A DNA stretch of 64,000 bases from Rhodospirillales bacterium (GTDB lineage Bacteria; Pseudomonadota; Alphaproteobacteria; Rhodospirillales; Defluviicoccaceae): positions 1 to 64,000 of the forward strand of contig JADJXQ010000025.1 in assembly GCA_016710335.1 (NCBI GenBank), written 5' to 3'. The translations under genes were made by a program, and so were the position numbers. This document shows positions 53,656 through 62,584 of the stretch, in pieces. The stretch's first letter is position 1, and every line of letters starts with the position of its first letter. The notes beneath the pieces are model-generated. The model made no database searches and was not told where the DNA came from. It worked only from the letters and a program-made list of their open reading frames with translations.

Positions 53656-54327
53656 TTAGGCAGCCAGTTCGGCTTTCGAAAGATCCCATAGCAGTCGGTA
53701 GGTGCCTGTCCAGATGAGCTTGGCGCCCTCCAGCTGATCTGGTCTCAGCGCGTCTTCGCACGCCGAGCGCACGGCTTCGACGCCGGTGCCGTCGATCACG
53801 ACGTACCAATCACCGGCGCCGTTGCTGGCCGCGTCCGCTCCGCTCAGCGGTTGCGACAGTTCAGGATCGCTTTCCAGGAGATGGACCGAGACGATGCCGT
53901 CCCGCGCGATCGTCTCCGGGAACCGCTCCGCGATGCGGTTGCGCAGGCTGCTTGCCTCTGGCCCTGATGGGCGCAGGCGAGCGAACACGATCGCCGAGCC
54001 ACGACCTTGACCCTGGCTCGCTCCCACGCGAACGAGGGCCCGGGTCGCGTTGCGGAACCGGGCGATGTTGTCCAGCGACCACTGCGTCTGGTGTGCGACG
54101 CGCTCCCGATAGGGCGGGCTGCTGAGTACGTCGAATGTTTCCGTGGTGTAGAGCGCCAAATATTTGACCGGCGCCTGGTGGGCAATGTAGCGGCGGGCCT
54201 CGAGAAAGCCCGCGATGGCGACGCGCTCGGCTAGGTGTTCCTTGTCGTACCAGCGATTGAAATCCGGCTCATGCTCCGGATCGATATCCATGCAGTTGAC
54301 AAGTAGTCCCGTTCCCGCCAGCGGCAT
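53656..54327 (-). CDS. Dimeric alpha/beta-barrel (EthD/DUF4286-like) protein
   Basis: 223 residues. The N-terminal half holds FNRWYDKEHLAERVAIAGFLEARRY, the pattern of ferredoxin-like alpha/beta-barrel proteins (EthD and DUF4286 relatives); the second half (SAIVFARLRPSG to GTGVEAVRSACEDAL) looks like a weaker second copy. No catalytic activity is assigned to such proteins with confidence. It sits between pxpA and dctP on the same strand, so it probably serves the same pathway, perhaps in degrading a substrate before or after transport. Confidence 0.65.
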   Translation of the reverse strand: MPLAGTGLLVNCMDIDPEHEPDFNRWYDKEHLAERVAIAGFLEARRYIAHQAPVKYLALYTTETFDVLSSPPYRERVAHQTQWSLDNIARFRNATRALVRVGASQGQGRGSAIVFARLRPSGPEASSLRNRIAERFPETIARDGIVSVHLLESDPELSQPLSGADAASNGAGDWYVVIDGTGVEAVRSACEDALRPDQLEGAKLIWTGTYRLLWDLSKAELAA

Positions 54328-54408
54328 GTGCGTTCCTTCACTCGCTTATGACATGCGCACGTCAAAGTGCTCTCCAAGCCATTTCATGTCAACAAGTCCG
54401 TCAAGCGA

Positions 54409-55173
54409 TCAGGAGAAGGGAGCGATCGTGGCGCCGCCGGCCTCCAGAGCGGCGCGGATGCGGCGGGCCATGGCGACCGCCGCCGGGTTGTCGCCGTGGA
54501 CGCATACGGTGTCGATATGAGCCGGAAGCTTGGCGCCGCTCACGGTGGTGATCGCCTGCTCCTCCAACATGCGCACTACCCTATCAGCCGCGGCATCCGG
54601 GTCGTGGATCACGGCGCCCTCTTTCTTGCGCGAGGTCAGGTTGCCGTTGTCGTCGTAGGTGCGGTCGGCATACACCTCGCGCACGATCCGCAAGTCATGG
54701 GTCTCGCCGGCGCGTTCGGTGGCCATCCCGGGCATCACCATGAACACCAGTTCAGGATCAATCCGGCGGATGGCGTCCGCGATGGCGTTTGCGATATCCT
54801 GATCGACGGCGGCACGGTTGGCGAGGGCGCCGTGGGGCTTGACGTAAGTCACCTTGTGGCCGGCCGCCGCGGCCACCGCCTGGATGGCGCCGATCTGGTA
54901 CACCATCATCTGCACGATCTCCTCGGGCGTGTCCCCGATGATCTGGCGCCGCCCGAAGCCCCAGAGATCGAGGTAGCTGGGATGAGCGCCGACCGCCACG
55001 CCGTTCGCTAGCGCCCGCGTGATGGTCCGGTGCATGACGAGGGGATCGCCCGCATGGAAGCCACAGGCGACGTTGGCGCTGGTGACGATGTCGAGCATGG
55101 CGTCGTCGTCTCCGAGCGTGTAGACGCCGAAGCTCTCGCCCATGTCGCAGTTGAGATCGATTGCGATTCCCAT
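54409..55173 (-). CDS. pxpA: 5-oxoprolinase subunit PxpA (LamB/YcsF family)
   Basis: 254 residues. The start MGIAIDLNCDMGESFG, HPSYLDLWGFGRR and YVKPHGALAN are LamB/YcsF hallmarks. PxpA with PxpB and PxpC opens 5-oxoproline to glutamate in an ATP-dependent reaction. Here pxpA is divergent from pxpBC, with only 47 bases between them, so both promoters share a very short region (55174-55220). It leads the minus-strand transporter operon. Confidence 0.95.
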   Translation of the reverse strand: MGIAIDLNCDMGESFGVYTLGDDDAMLDIVTSANVACGFHAGDPLVMHRTITRALANGVAVGAHPSYLDLWGFGRRQIIGDTPEEIVQMMVYQIGAIQAVAAAAGHKVTYVKPHGALANRAAVDQDIANAIADAIRRIDPELVFMVMPGMATERAGETHDLRIVREVYADRTYDDNGNLTSRKKEGAVIHDPDAAADRVVRMLEEQAITTVSGAKLPAHIDTVCVHGDNPAAVAMARRIRAALEAGGATIAPFS

Positions 55174-55220
55174 GATCCAGCCCTTCTGCTACTGGTTTTT
55201 CAGTTTGTTGGAGATCGAAC

Positions 55221-55976
55221 ATGATTAAAGTTCAATCTTCTGTCCAGCCGCGGCAGCGCGCCCGCTTCCTGCCGGCCGGCGATGCGGCGCTCGTGGTGGA
55301 ACTCGGGGAGTCGATCGACGACGTGACCAACAATCGCGTCCTCGCCCTCGATGCGCTCTTGACCGGTGCGGGCATCGCCGGCGTGGAGGAGACCGTCCCG
55401 ACGTATCGCTCGCTCCTCGTAGCCTACGATCCCGGGACCGTTGCGTTTGCGGACTTGGTGCGCCGGTTGGAGCTTTTGCTCGATGAGCCGGAGGATTCGG
55501 TTGCCGCTCCGGCCGGGCGCCGGTGGAGCCTGCCGGTCGTCTATGGCGGCTCCTTTGGCGAAGATCTGCAGTTCGTCGCCAACGCCAGCGACCTCAGCGA
55601 GGAGGAGGTTGTTCGCCGCCACGCCGAGGCGGAGTACCGGGTCTATATGATCGGATTCCAGCCGGGGTTCGCCTATCTCGGCGGGCTCGATCCGCAGCTT
55701 CATCTGCCGCGCCGGGCGGATCCGCGCGCGACGGTGGAGGCGGGCAGCATTGCCATCGGCGGCTCGCAGTCGGCGGTCTACTCGGTGGCGTGCCCGAGCG
55801 GCTGGCACCTTGTGGGACGTTCGCCGGTTCGCGTGTTCGACTCACGCCGCGAGCAGCCGTTTCTCCTGTCCGCCGGCGACCGCGTGCGCTTCCGTCCGTT
55901 GCCGGCCGAAGCTTGGGAGCCGCTTGCACGCCGGGCCGATGCCGGGGACGTCGTTGCCGAGGAACTTCCGGAATGA
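55221..55976 (+). CDS. pxpB: 5-oxoprolinase subunit PxpB (KipI, allophanate hydrolase subunit 1 family)
   Basis: 251 residues. RARFLPAGDAALVVELGESIDD, then VYGGSFGEDLQFVANASDLS, FQPGFAYLGGLD and ACPSGWHLVGRSPVRVFD are characteristic of the KipI/PxpB cyclophilin-like subunit. ATG 55221 is preceded by a TTGGAG Shine-Dalgarno. The stop overlaps the pxpC ATG (ATGA). Confidence 0.94.
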   Translation: MIKVQSSVQPRQRARFLPAGDAALVVELGESIDDVTNNRVLALDALLTGAGIAGVEETVPTYRSLLVAYDPGTVAFADLVRRLELLLDEPEDSVAAPAGRRWSLPVVYGGSFGEDLQFVANASDLSEEEVVRRHAEAEYRVYMIGFQPGFAYLGGLDPQLHLPRRADPRATVEAGSIAIGGSQSAVYSVACPSGWHLVGRSPVRVFDSRREQPFLLSAGDRVRFRPLPAEAWEPLARRADAGDVVAEELPE

Positions 55977-56995
55977 ACGCAGCCTTGCGCGTGGAGACGC
56001 CGGGCCCGCTGAGCACCCTTCAGGACTTCGGCCGTCGCGGCTGGCGGCGCTTCGGGGTTCCGGTGTCGGGAGCCATGGATCCCGTGGCGCTGAGCATCGC
56101 CAACGCGCTGGTGGGCAATCCGCCGGGCGCCGCCGCTGTGGAATTGACGTTGATCGGCGGCAGCTTCGTCGTAGAGGGAGCGGCGGTGCGGATCGCGTTG
56201 GCCGGCGGCGACTTCCCCATGTTCATCGACGGCAGCCCCGCTGCCGCCGCGTGCAGCCATACCTGGGAAGCGGGGCAGAGCGTTCGCATCGGCAGCACGC
56301 GGCACGGCGTGCGCGGCTATCTGGCGGCCGCCGGCGGGTTCGCAATCGAGGCGATGCTGGACAGCCGCTCCACCCATGTGCGTTCAGGCCTCGGCGGCCT
56401 TCACGGCGGACCGCTAGCTGCGGGTGACCGCTTGCCGCTGGGGGAGGCGGAGCTTGCCGTTCCGGACCAATGGCTGCCGCCGGAGCACATGCCTCACGCC
56501 TTTCCAAAGGTGCGGGTCGTTCTCGGCCCGCAGGACGACCACTTCACCACGCAGGCGATCGCACGTTTCCAGGCGACGGACTACACGATCTCGCCGCATT
56601 CCGACCGCATGGGCTATCGCCTTTCCGGCCCTCCGCTGGAGCACAGCCGGGGCTTCGACATCATCTCCGACGCCACCGTGCCGGGCAGCATCCAGGTTCC
56701 CGGCACTGGAGAGCCCATCGTCCTGATGGCCGACGCCCAGACCACGGGCGGCTATCCCAAGATCGCTACAGTCATCAGCGCGGACCTGCCGGCTCTCGGA
56801 CAACGCCGCCCCGGCGACCATCTCCGTTTCGAAGCTGTGACGCTAGAGGCGGCGGTCGCGGCTCGCCAGGCGTTGGTCCGCTGGCTGGCGGCTCTGCCTC
56901 GAGTGCTGGTCCCGGTCGGGCGCGGCCCCAACCCGGAGCGTCTGCTCGCGGCCAACCTGATCGGCGGGGTAACCGACGGGGACGCCTTCCTTTAG
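55973..56995 (+). CDS. pxpC: 5-oxoprolinase subunit PxpC (KipA, biotin-dependent carboxyltransferase-like family)
   Basis: 340 residues from the ATG at 55973. VETPGPLSTLQDFGRRGWRRFG, VSGAMDPVALSIANALVGNP, AAGGFAIEAML, GPQDDHFT and LMADAQTTGGYPKIATVISADL are the KipA/PxpC signatures. Forms the kinase-hydrolase complex with PxpB and PxpA for 5-oxoproline cleavage. Completes the set in this window. Confidence 0.94.
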   Translation: MNAALRVETPGPLSTLQDFGRRGWRRFGVPVSGAMDPVALSIANALVGNPPGAAAVELTLIGGSFVVEGAAVRIALAGGDFPMFIDGSPAAAACSHTWEAGQSVRIGSTRHGVRGYLAAAGGFAIEAMLDSRSTHVRSGLGGLHGGPLAAGDRLPLGEAELAVPDQWLPPEHMPHAFPKVRVVLGPQDDHFTTQAIARFQATDYTISPHSDRMGYRLSGPPLEHSRGFDIISDATVPGSIQVPGTGEPIVLMADAQTTGGYPKIATVISADLPALGQRRPGDHLRFEAVTLEAAVAARQALVRWLAALPRVLVPVGRGPNPERLLAANLIGGVTDGDAFL

Positions 56996-57017
56996 CCGCC
57001 GCAGCACTGTCGGGCCC

Positions 57018-57053
57018 GACGTGAAGCTCGGCTAAGACGTGAAGCTCGGCTAA
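57018..57053. repeat. Perfect 18-base tandem duplication
   Basis: GACGTGAAGCTCGGCTAA occurs twice back to back (57018-57035 and 57036-57053) in the gap between pxpC and erpA. Likely a recent slippage duplication. It falls in the 126-base convergent gap, which otherwise shows no clear terminator. Confidence 0.85.
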
Positions 57054-57121
57054 GGAGGGCCGTCCGCGTCCGCCGGCGGCGTTGCCTCGGTCGCGTCACG
57101 CCGCCGCGCGCCGATCATCCA

Positions 57122-57478
57122 TCAGACGGAGAACGACGAGCCGCAGCCGCAGGTGGACGACGCGTTCGGGTTCCTGATGGCGAAGTAGGAGCCGATCAGG
57201 TCCTCGACGAAATCGATCTCCGAGCCCTGCAGGAGACCGAGGGAAACCTCGTCGATGACGGCAGCGACCCCGTCCCGCTCGAACACCCGGTCGTCAGCGT
57301 TCACCTGGTCATCGAGGCTGAACCCGTACTGGAAGCCGGAGCATCCGCCGCCGGAGACCGACACCCGCAGTTTCAGCTCCGGATTGCCCTCCATGGCGGT
57401 CAGCACGGCGATTCGGCCGGCGGCGCTCGCGGACAACTGCAAGCCGGACTGGTCGATGACGTTGGTTCCCACGGCCAT
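57122..57478 (-). CDS. erpA: Iron-sulfur cluster insertion protein ErpA
   Basis: 118 residues from the ATG at 57478 (AGGAG just upstream; the open frame continues upstream without homology). HesB/IscA family with its three cysteines: SGGGCSGFQYGF and SSTCGCGSSF. LQGSEIDFVEDLIGSYFAIRNPNA fits A-type carriers. Delivers [Fe-S] clusters to apoproteins. Divergent from dgt, the usual alphaproteobacterial arrangement. Confidence 0.92.
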   Translation of the reverse strand: MAVGTNVIDQSGLQLSASAAGRIAVLTAMEGNPELKLRVSVSGGGCSGFQYGFSLDDQVNADDRVFERDGVAAVIDEVSLGLLQGSEIDFVEDLIGSYFAIRNPNASSTCGCGSSFSV

Positions 57479-57644
57479 CTCAATGGACTCCTGATGCGCG
57501 GACGAGAGTAATCTTCCGATATGGTTGTGTTTCTCTAAATGTAGTCCAACCGCGCGGGCTGTCAAAGGGGACGATGCGGGCGGCCGGCGGCTTGTCCGGA
57601 ACGGCATCGTTGCTTGCGGTGCCGGCGGTTTGTAGGCTCTGAAC

Positions 57645-58826
57645 ATGAATCAGGACCACACCCTGGCGCCGTTTGCGTGTCGCGCCGCCGACAGCCGCGG
57701 GCGTCGGCACCCGGAGCCGGAGAGCGCCAGCCGCACCTGCTATCAGCGGGACCGCGACCGTATCATCCATTCGGCGGCGTTCCGGCGGCTAGAATACAAG
57801 ACCCAGGTGTTCGTCAACCACGAAGGCGACTTCTTCCGCACCCGCCTCACCCACAGCCTCGAGGTGTCGCAGATCGCCCGCTCCGTCTGCCGCAGCCTCG
57901 GCCTCAACGAAGACCTGGCGGAGGCCCTCGCGCTCGCCCACGATCTCGGTCATCCACCGTTCGGCCACGCCGGCGAGGACGCCTTGAAGGAAATGATGGA
58001 GCCGTTCGGCGGTTTCGACCACAACGCCCAGAGCCTTCGGGTGGTGACACACCTGGAGGCGCGCTATGCCGACTTCGACGGCCTCAACCTGACCTGGGAA
58101 ACGCTGGAAGGCCTCGTCAAGCATAACGGCCCGCTGGTCGGCGCTCATGCCAGCCGCCCGCTGCCACAAGCGATCGCCGAGTACGTCGCCGGCTATGATC
58201 TGGAACTCGACACCTATGCGGGCGCCGAGGCCCAGGTTGCGTCTCTCGCCGATGATATCGCCTACAACAACCACGACATCGACGACGGCCTGCGCGCCGG
58301 CCTGTTCAGCATCGACGATCTGGGCGTGGTGCCGCTGGTCGGACCGGTTCTCTCGGAGGTGCGGGCGCGGTATCCGGTGCTGGAGCCGACTCGCCTGATC
58401 CACGAAGCGGTGCGCCGGCTGATCGGGTTGATGATCGCCGACCTCATCGGCGAGACGCGCCGGCGCCTCGAAGAACTGGCGCCGCGCTCGCCCGCCGACA
58501 TCCGCGGCCACAGCCGCCCGATCGCCGGCTTTTCCGCGGCAATGGAGGACAACGACCGCGCCCTCAAGGCGTTTCTGTTCAAGCACATGTACCGCCACTA
58601 CAAGCTCAACCGCATGACCAGCAAGGCCAAGCGGGCGGTCCGCGAGTTGTTCCGGCTGCTGGTCGAGGAGCCGGGCTGTCTGCCCACCGACTGGCAGCGA
58701 ACGGCGGGCCGGGCGTCGACGCCGCAGACGGCGCGGGTGGTCTGCGATTACGTGGCCGGCATGACCGACCGCTACGCCCTCGACGAGCACCGTAGGCTGC
58801 TCGATGTCCAGTCGAGGAGCTCATGA
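57645..58826 (+). CDS. dgt: Deoxyguanosinetriphosphate triphosphohydrolase-like protein (HD family)
   Basis: 393 residues. HD phosphohydrolase metal ligands: His70 (RTRLTHSLEVSQIARS), His99-Asp100 (ALAHDLGHPPFGHAGED) and a later Asp in SLADDIAYNNHDIDDGL. The start DSRGRRHPEPESASRTCYQRDRDRI is typical of alphaproteobacterial dGTPase-like proteins, which hydrolyse dNTPs to nucleosides and triphosphate. The stop overlaps the argS ATG (ATGA). Confidence 0.95.
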   Translation: MNQDHTLAPFACRAADSRGRRHPEPESASRTCYQRDRDRIIHSAAFRRLEYKTQVFVNHEGDFFRTRLTHSLEVSQIARSVCRSLGLNEDLAEALALAHDLGHPPFGHAGEDALKEMMEPFGGFDHNAQSLRVVTHLEARYADFDGLNLTWETLEGLVKHNGPLVGAHASRPLPQAIAEYVAGYDLELDTYAGAEAQVASLADDIAYNNHDIDDGLRAGLFSIDDLGVVPLVGPVLSEVRARYPVLEPTRLIHEAVRRLIGLMIADLIGETRRRLEELAPRSPADIRGHSRPIAGFSAAMEDNDRALKAFLFKHMYRHYKLNRMTSKAKRAVRELFRLLVEEPGCLPTDWQRTAGRASTPQTARVVCDYVAGMTDRYALDEHRRLLDVQSRSS

Positions 58827-60577
58827 ACCTCTTTCAGTTTTTCGCTGATGCCGTGAGCGACGCGGTGGCGGCGCTGGCGGGCGACGGGGTGCTGCCGGAC
58901 GGCCTTGACACCGCCCGCGTCGCGGTCGAGCCGCCGCGCGACGCCGGCCATGGCGACGTCACCACCAATGCCGCCATGGTGCTCGCCAAGTCGGCGCGAA
59001 TGAAGCCTCGGGAGCTCGCCGCCGCACTCGCCGGGCGGCTGGCGGCGATGGAGTCGGTTGCCGACGTGGAGGTCGCCGGTCCGGGCTTCATCAACCTGCG
59101 CCTGGCGCATCCCTTCTGGCATGAACGGTTGCGGGACATTTTGAAGGCTGGCTCGGCTTACGGAGATTCGACCAGCGGCGCCGGAACCGCGGTCAACATC
59201 GAGTTCGTGTCCGCCAATCCCACCGGGCCGCTCCATGTCGGTCATGGCCGCGGCGCCGTGGTCGGCGACGTGTTGGCGGCGCTGCTGGAAAAGGCCGGCT
59301 ACCGCGTCACCCGCGAGTACTACGTCAACGATGCCGGCGCGCAGGTGGACGCGCTGGCGCGCTCGCTGCATTTCCGCTATCGCGAAGCGTTGGGCGAGGA
59401 TGCCGGGGCGTTTCCGGAAGGTCTGTACCCCGGCGACTATCTGGTCCCGGTCGCCGAGGACATGGTTCGCCGCGACGGCGACCGCTGGCGCAATGCGGAG
59501 GCGGGCGACTGGCTGCCGGCATTCCGCGATGTCGCCGCAGAGCGCATGCTGGCCCTGATCTCGGACGATCTGGCGCTGCTCGGGGTGCGCTTCGACGTGA
59601 TGACCTCGGAGCGGCGCTTGGTCGCCGACGGCAAGGTGGAGGCCGCGCTGGCGACGCTTGCGGAGATGGGCCTGCTATACGAAGGCGTGCTGGAGCCGCC
59701 GAAGGGCATGCTCCCCGACGACTGGGAGCCGCGGCCGCAGACGCTGTTCCGGGCGACGCTCTTCGGAGACGACGTGGACCGGCCGCTCAAGAAGTCCGAC
59801 GGGTCGTGGACATATTTCGCCACCGACATCGCCTACCACCTCGACAAATACCGCCGCGGCTTCGCGTCGATGATCGACGTGTGGGGGGCCGATCACGGCG
59901 GGTATGTCAAGCGGATGCGGGCGGCGGTCAAGGCGATCAGCGACGGCCACGCCGATCTCGACGTCAAGCTTTGCCAGATGGTCAATCTGCTCGACGGCGG
60001 ACAGCCCGTGAAGATGTCGAAGCGGGCAGGGTCTTTCATCACCATGCGGGAGGTTGTCGAGCGGGTCGGCCGCGACGTTTTCCGCTTCGTCATGCTGACT
60101 CGCAAGAACGACGCGCAACTGGACTTCGATTTCGAGGCGGTGGTGGAGCAGTCGCGGGAAAATCCGGTGTTCTACGTCCAGTACGCTCACGCGCGCTGCC
60201 GCTCGGTTCTCCGTCATGCCGCCGGAGAACTGGGCGCCGGCGCCGTCACCGACGCCGCCCTGGCGGCGACGGCGCTCGAGCGGCTGACGGATCAGGCGGA
60301 ACTCGATCTCATCCGCCAGTTGGCGGCGTGGCCGCGCCTGGTGGAGACGGCGGCGGCGGCGCACGAGCCGCATCGTGTCGCCTTTTTCCTGCAGGAAGTT
60401 GCCGCGTCGTTTCATGTGCTGTGGACGAAGGGCAAGGACGACGCCCGACTTCGTTTCATCACGCCGTCGGACGTACCGATGACGCTCGCCCGTCTGGCGC
60501 TGGTCCGCGCCGTTCAGGCGGTTCTCGCGTCCGGTCTCGAGGTCTTTGGCGTAGAACCCGTTGAGGAGTTACGGTGA
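58823..60577 (+). CDS. argS: Arginyl-tRNA synthetase
   Basis: 584 residues. Class I motifs: ANPTGPLHVGHGRGAVVGDVL (HIGH form HVGH) and VKMSKRAGSFITM (KMSKS form). N-terminal Add-1 domain (FINLRLAHPFWHERL) and the C-terminal anticodon domain with DALRY-like end. Charges tRNA-Arg. Intact. Stop overlaps the start of the SPOR protein. Confidence 0.97.
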   Translation: MNLFQFFADAVSDAVAALAGDGVLPDGLDTARVAVEPPRDAGHGDVTTNAAMVLAKSARMKPRELAAALAGRLAAMESVADVEVAGPGFINLRLAHPFWHERLRDILKAGSAYGDSTSGAGTAVNIEFVSANPTGPLHVGHGRGAVVGDVLAALLEKAGYRVTREYYVNDAGAQVDALARSLHFRYREALGEDAGAFPEGLYPGDYLVPVAEDMVRRDGDRWRNAEAGDWLPAFRDVAAERMLALISDDLALLGVRFDVMTSERRLVADGKVEAALATLAEMGLLYEGVLEPPKGMLPDDWEPRPQTLFRATLFGDDVDRPLKKSDGSWTYFATDIAYHLDKYRRGFASMIDVWGADHGGYVKRMRAAVKAISDGHADLDVKLCQMVNLLDGGQPVKMSKRAGSFITMREVVERVGRDVFRFVMLTRKNDAQLDFDFEAVVEQSRENPVFYVQYAHARCRSVLRHAAGELGAGAVTDAALAATALERLTDQAELDLIRQLAAWPRLVETAAAAHEPHRVAFFLQEVAASFHVLWTKGKDDARLRFITPSDVPMTLARLALVRAVQAVLASGLEVFGVEPVEELR

Positions 60578-61527
60578 TGGCTGAACGCAAACCCATCCAT
60601 TTCAGTCCCCGGCAACCGCCGTTTCCGGATCCGAACGAACTTGCGGTGGAGAGCCAGCCGCAGAGCCGCCGCGGCCGCGGCTCATGGGTGATCGCAGCGC
60701 TGCTCGTCATCGCCCTTGTCTTCGCGTGGTGGGGCTGGAACGGCGAGGACGAACAGGTCGCCGGGGTCGAGCCGGAGGTGATTCGCGCCGATCCAGAGCC
60801 CGTCAAGGTGAAGCCCGACGAGCCGGGCGGAATGACCGTCGAGGATCGCGACAAGCTGGTCTACCGCCGCCTGGCGGGGGAGGAGGAGCCCGATACCGTC
60901 GAGCGCCTGCTGCCGCCGACCGAGGAGCCAATTGCGCCGCCTCAGCCGCAGCTTCATGTCGAAAGCGATCAGCCGCCGCCGCCGCCGGCGTGGCTGGCCG
61001 AGGACAGCGAGCGCGTGAACGGGCAGGCGTCGCAGCCCGACGATGCCGCCCCGGCCGGACCCGCCGATCCGTCGACGTCAGGGAACGGAAACGCTGCGGC
61101 TACCGGAGTGGGCACCGCCGCTCCCACGTCTCGGCCTGCCCGCGACGATCAGCGTGCTGAATCGGCGGCGGGATCGGCGGCCCCCGCGGACTCCGCCCAA
61201 CCATCCGATGCCGGCCGCGCGCCAGAGGTGAGCACCGCCGCCGTCTCCGCTCCGCCGGCGTCGACGCGCGGTGGGGTCTACCAGATACAGTTGGCGGCGG
61301 TGAGCTCCGAGGAACGGGCGGAGAGCGCTTGGGCAGGCTATAAAGCCAAGCACGGTGATCTGCTCGGCGACCTGGGATCACAGGTGGTGCGCGCCGATCT
61401 CGGCGACAAAGGCGTGTTCTACCGGCTGCGCGCCGGTCCCATTCTCGGCGAGAACAACGCGCGGGCGCTGTGCAACAGGCTGTCGGGCCGCGGCGTCGGA
61501 TGCATGGTCGTGCGCCCCGGTGGCTAG
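60577..61527 (+). CDS. SPOR-domain membrane protein
   Basis: 316 residues from the ATG at 60577 (GTG at 60574, one codon earlier, is equally possible; GAGGAG lies upstream). A cytoplasmic N-terminus, one helix (about 36-54, VIAALLVIALVFAWWGW), a long Pro/Ala/Glu-rich linker, and a C-terminal SPOR domain (GVYQIQLAAVSSEERAESAW to GVFYRLRAGPI). SPOR domains bind denuded septal glycan. Between argS and nagZ, as in many alphaproteobacteria. Confidence 0.9.
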   Translation: MAERKPIHFSPRQPPFPDPNELAVESQPQSRRGRGSWVIAALLVIALVFAWWGWNGEDEQVAGVEPEVIRADPEPVKVKPDEPGGMTVEDRDKLVYRRLAGEEEPDTVERLLPPTEEPIAPPQPQLHVESDQPPPPPAWLAEDSERVNGQASQPDDAAPAGPADPSTSGNGNAAATGVGTAAPTSRPARDDQRAESAAGSAAPADSAQPSDAGRAPEVSTAAVSAPPASTRGGVYQIQLAAVSSEERAESAWAGYKAKHGDLLGDLGSQVVRADLGDKGVFYRLRAGPILGENNARALCNRLSGRGVGCMVVRPGG

Positions 61528-62584
61528 GGAGCGGGGCGCGCCGCCGCGGGCAGTCATCTTCGGCGTCGCCGGCGCCGAGCTTACAGATAGCGAGCGGCGG
61601 TTTCTGGCCGAGTGGGATCCGCTCGGCCTCATCCTGTTCGCCCGCAATTGCGCTGCACCTGACGCCGTCCGCGCCCTCGTCGACGACTTCCGCGCCGCCG
61701 TCGGACGCGCCGACGCGCCCGTGCTCATCGACCAGGAAGGCGGGCGGGTGGCGCGCCTCAAGCCGCCGCACTGGCGGAGTGCGCCGGCGCCGGCCGTATT
61801 CGCGCGTTTTGCCGCTGCCGACGTGGCGCGCGCCTGCGAGGCGTGCACGCTCAATGCCAGGCTTGTGGCGGCGGAGCTTGCGGCGCTGGGCATCACCGTC
61901 GATACCCTGCCGATCCTCGACATCCCGCAGCCCGGCGCCGACCCGGTCATCGGCGACCGCGCCGCCGGCGACACGCCGGAACTGGCCGCGCGCCTTGGCC
62001 GCAGCACCTGCGAAGGGCTGCTGGCGGAGGGCGTGCTGCCCGTGATCAAGCACATCCCCGGTCATGGACGCGCCGCTGTCGACAGCCATCGGGCGCTGCC
62101 CATCGTCGACGCCAGCCGGGACGAACTGGAAAGAGTCGACTTCGCGCCGTTCCGCCGCCTAGCCGACATGCCGTGGGCGATGACCGCGCACGTGGTCTAC
62201 ACCGCCATTGATTGCGAGGCGCCGGCGACTACATCTCGAACGGTCATTGGCGACATCATCCGCGGCGCCATCGGCTTCGACGGCCTGTTGCTGAGCGACG
62301 ACCTGTGCATGGCGGCGCTCGCCGGACCTCCGGCGGCGCGGGCCGAAGCGGCGGTCGCCGCCGGATGCGACGTGGTTCTTCACTGCAACGGCGATCTCGA
62401 TGAGATGCACGCCGTCGCCGCGGTCGCGCCGCTTCTGTCGGACGCGGCGCTGACCCGTCTCGCTCGGGGAGAGCGAGCGCGGCTTGAATGCCGAGACAAG
62501 CGACCGGCGGACAGCGTCGCCGCCCGGCTGGAGGCATTGATGCAAGGCCAGCCGGTGGCGTGGAAACGAGGATCGAACGCGTGA
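61520..62584 (+). CDS. nagZ: Beta-N-acetylhexosaminidase NagZ
   Basis: 354 residues from a GTG at 61520, eight bases inside the SPOR gene. GH3 enzyme: VLIDQEGGRVARLKPPHW, the catalytic loop IKHIPGHGRAAVDSH and the nucleophile Asp in LLLSDDLCMAAL. Removes GlcNAc from anhydro-muropeptides in cell-wall recycling. No Shine-Dalgarno is seen, consistent with translational coupling. The stop overlaps the M50 start (GTGA). Confidence 0.93.
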   Translation: MARERGAPPRAVIFGVAGAELTDSERRFLAEWDPLGLILFARNCAAPDAVRALVDDFRAAVGRADAPVLIDQEGGRVARLKPPHWRSAPAPAVFARFAAADVARACEACTLNARLVAAELAALGITVDTLPILDIPQPGADPVIGDRAAGDTPELAARLGRSTCEGLLAEGVLPVIKHIPGHGRAAVDSHRALPIVDASRDELERVDFAPFRRLADMPWAMTAHVVYTAIDCEAPATTSRTVIGDIIRGAIGFDGLLLSDDLCMAALAGPPAARAEAAVAAGCDVVLHCNGDLDEMHAVAAVAPLLSDAALTRLARGERARLECRDKRPADSVAARLEALMQGQPVAWKRGSNA

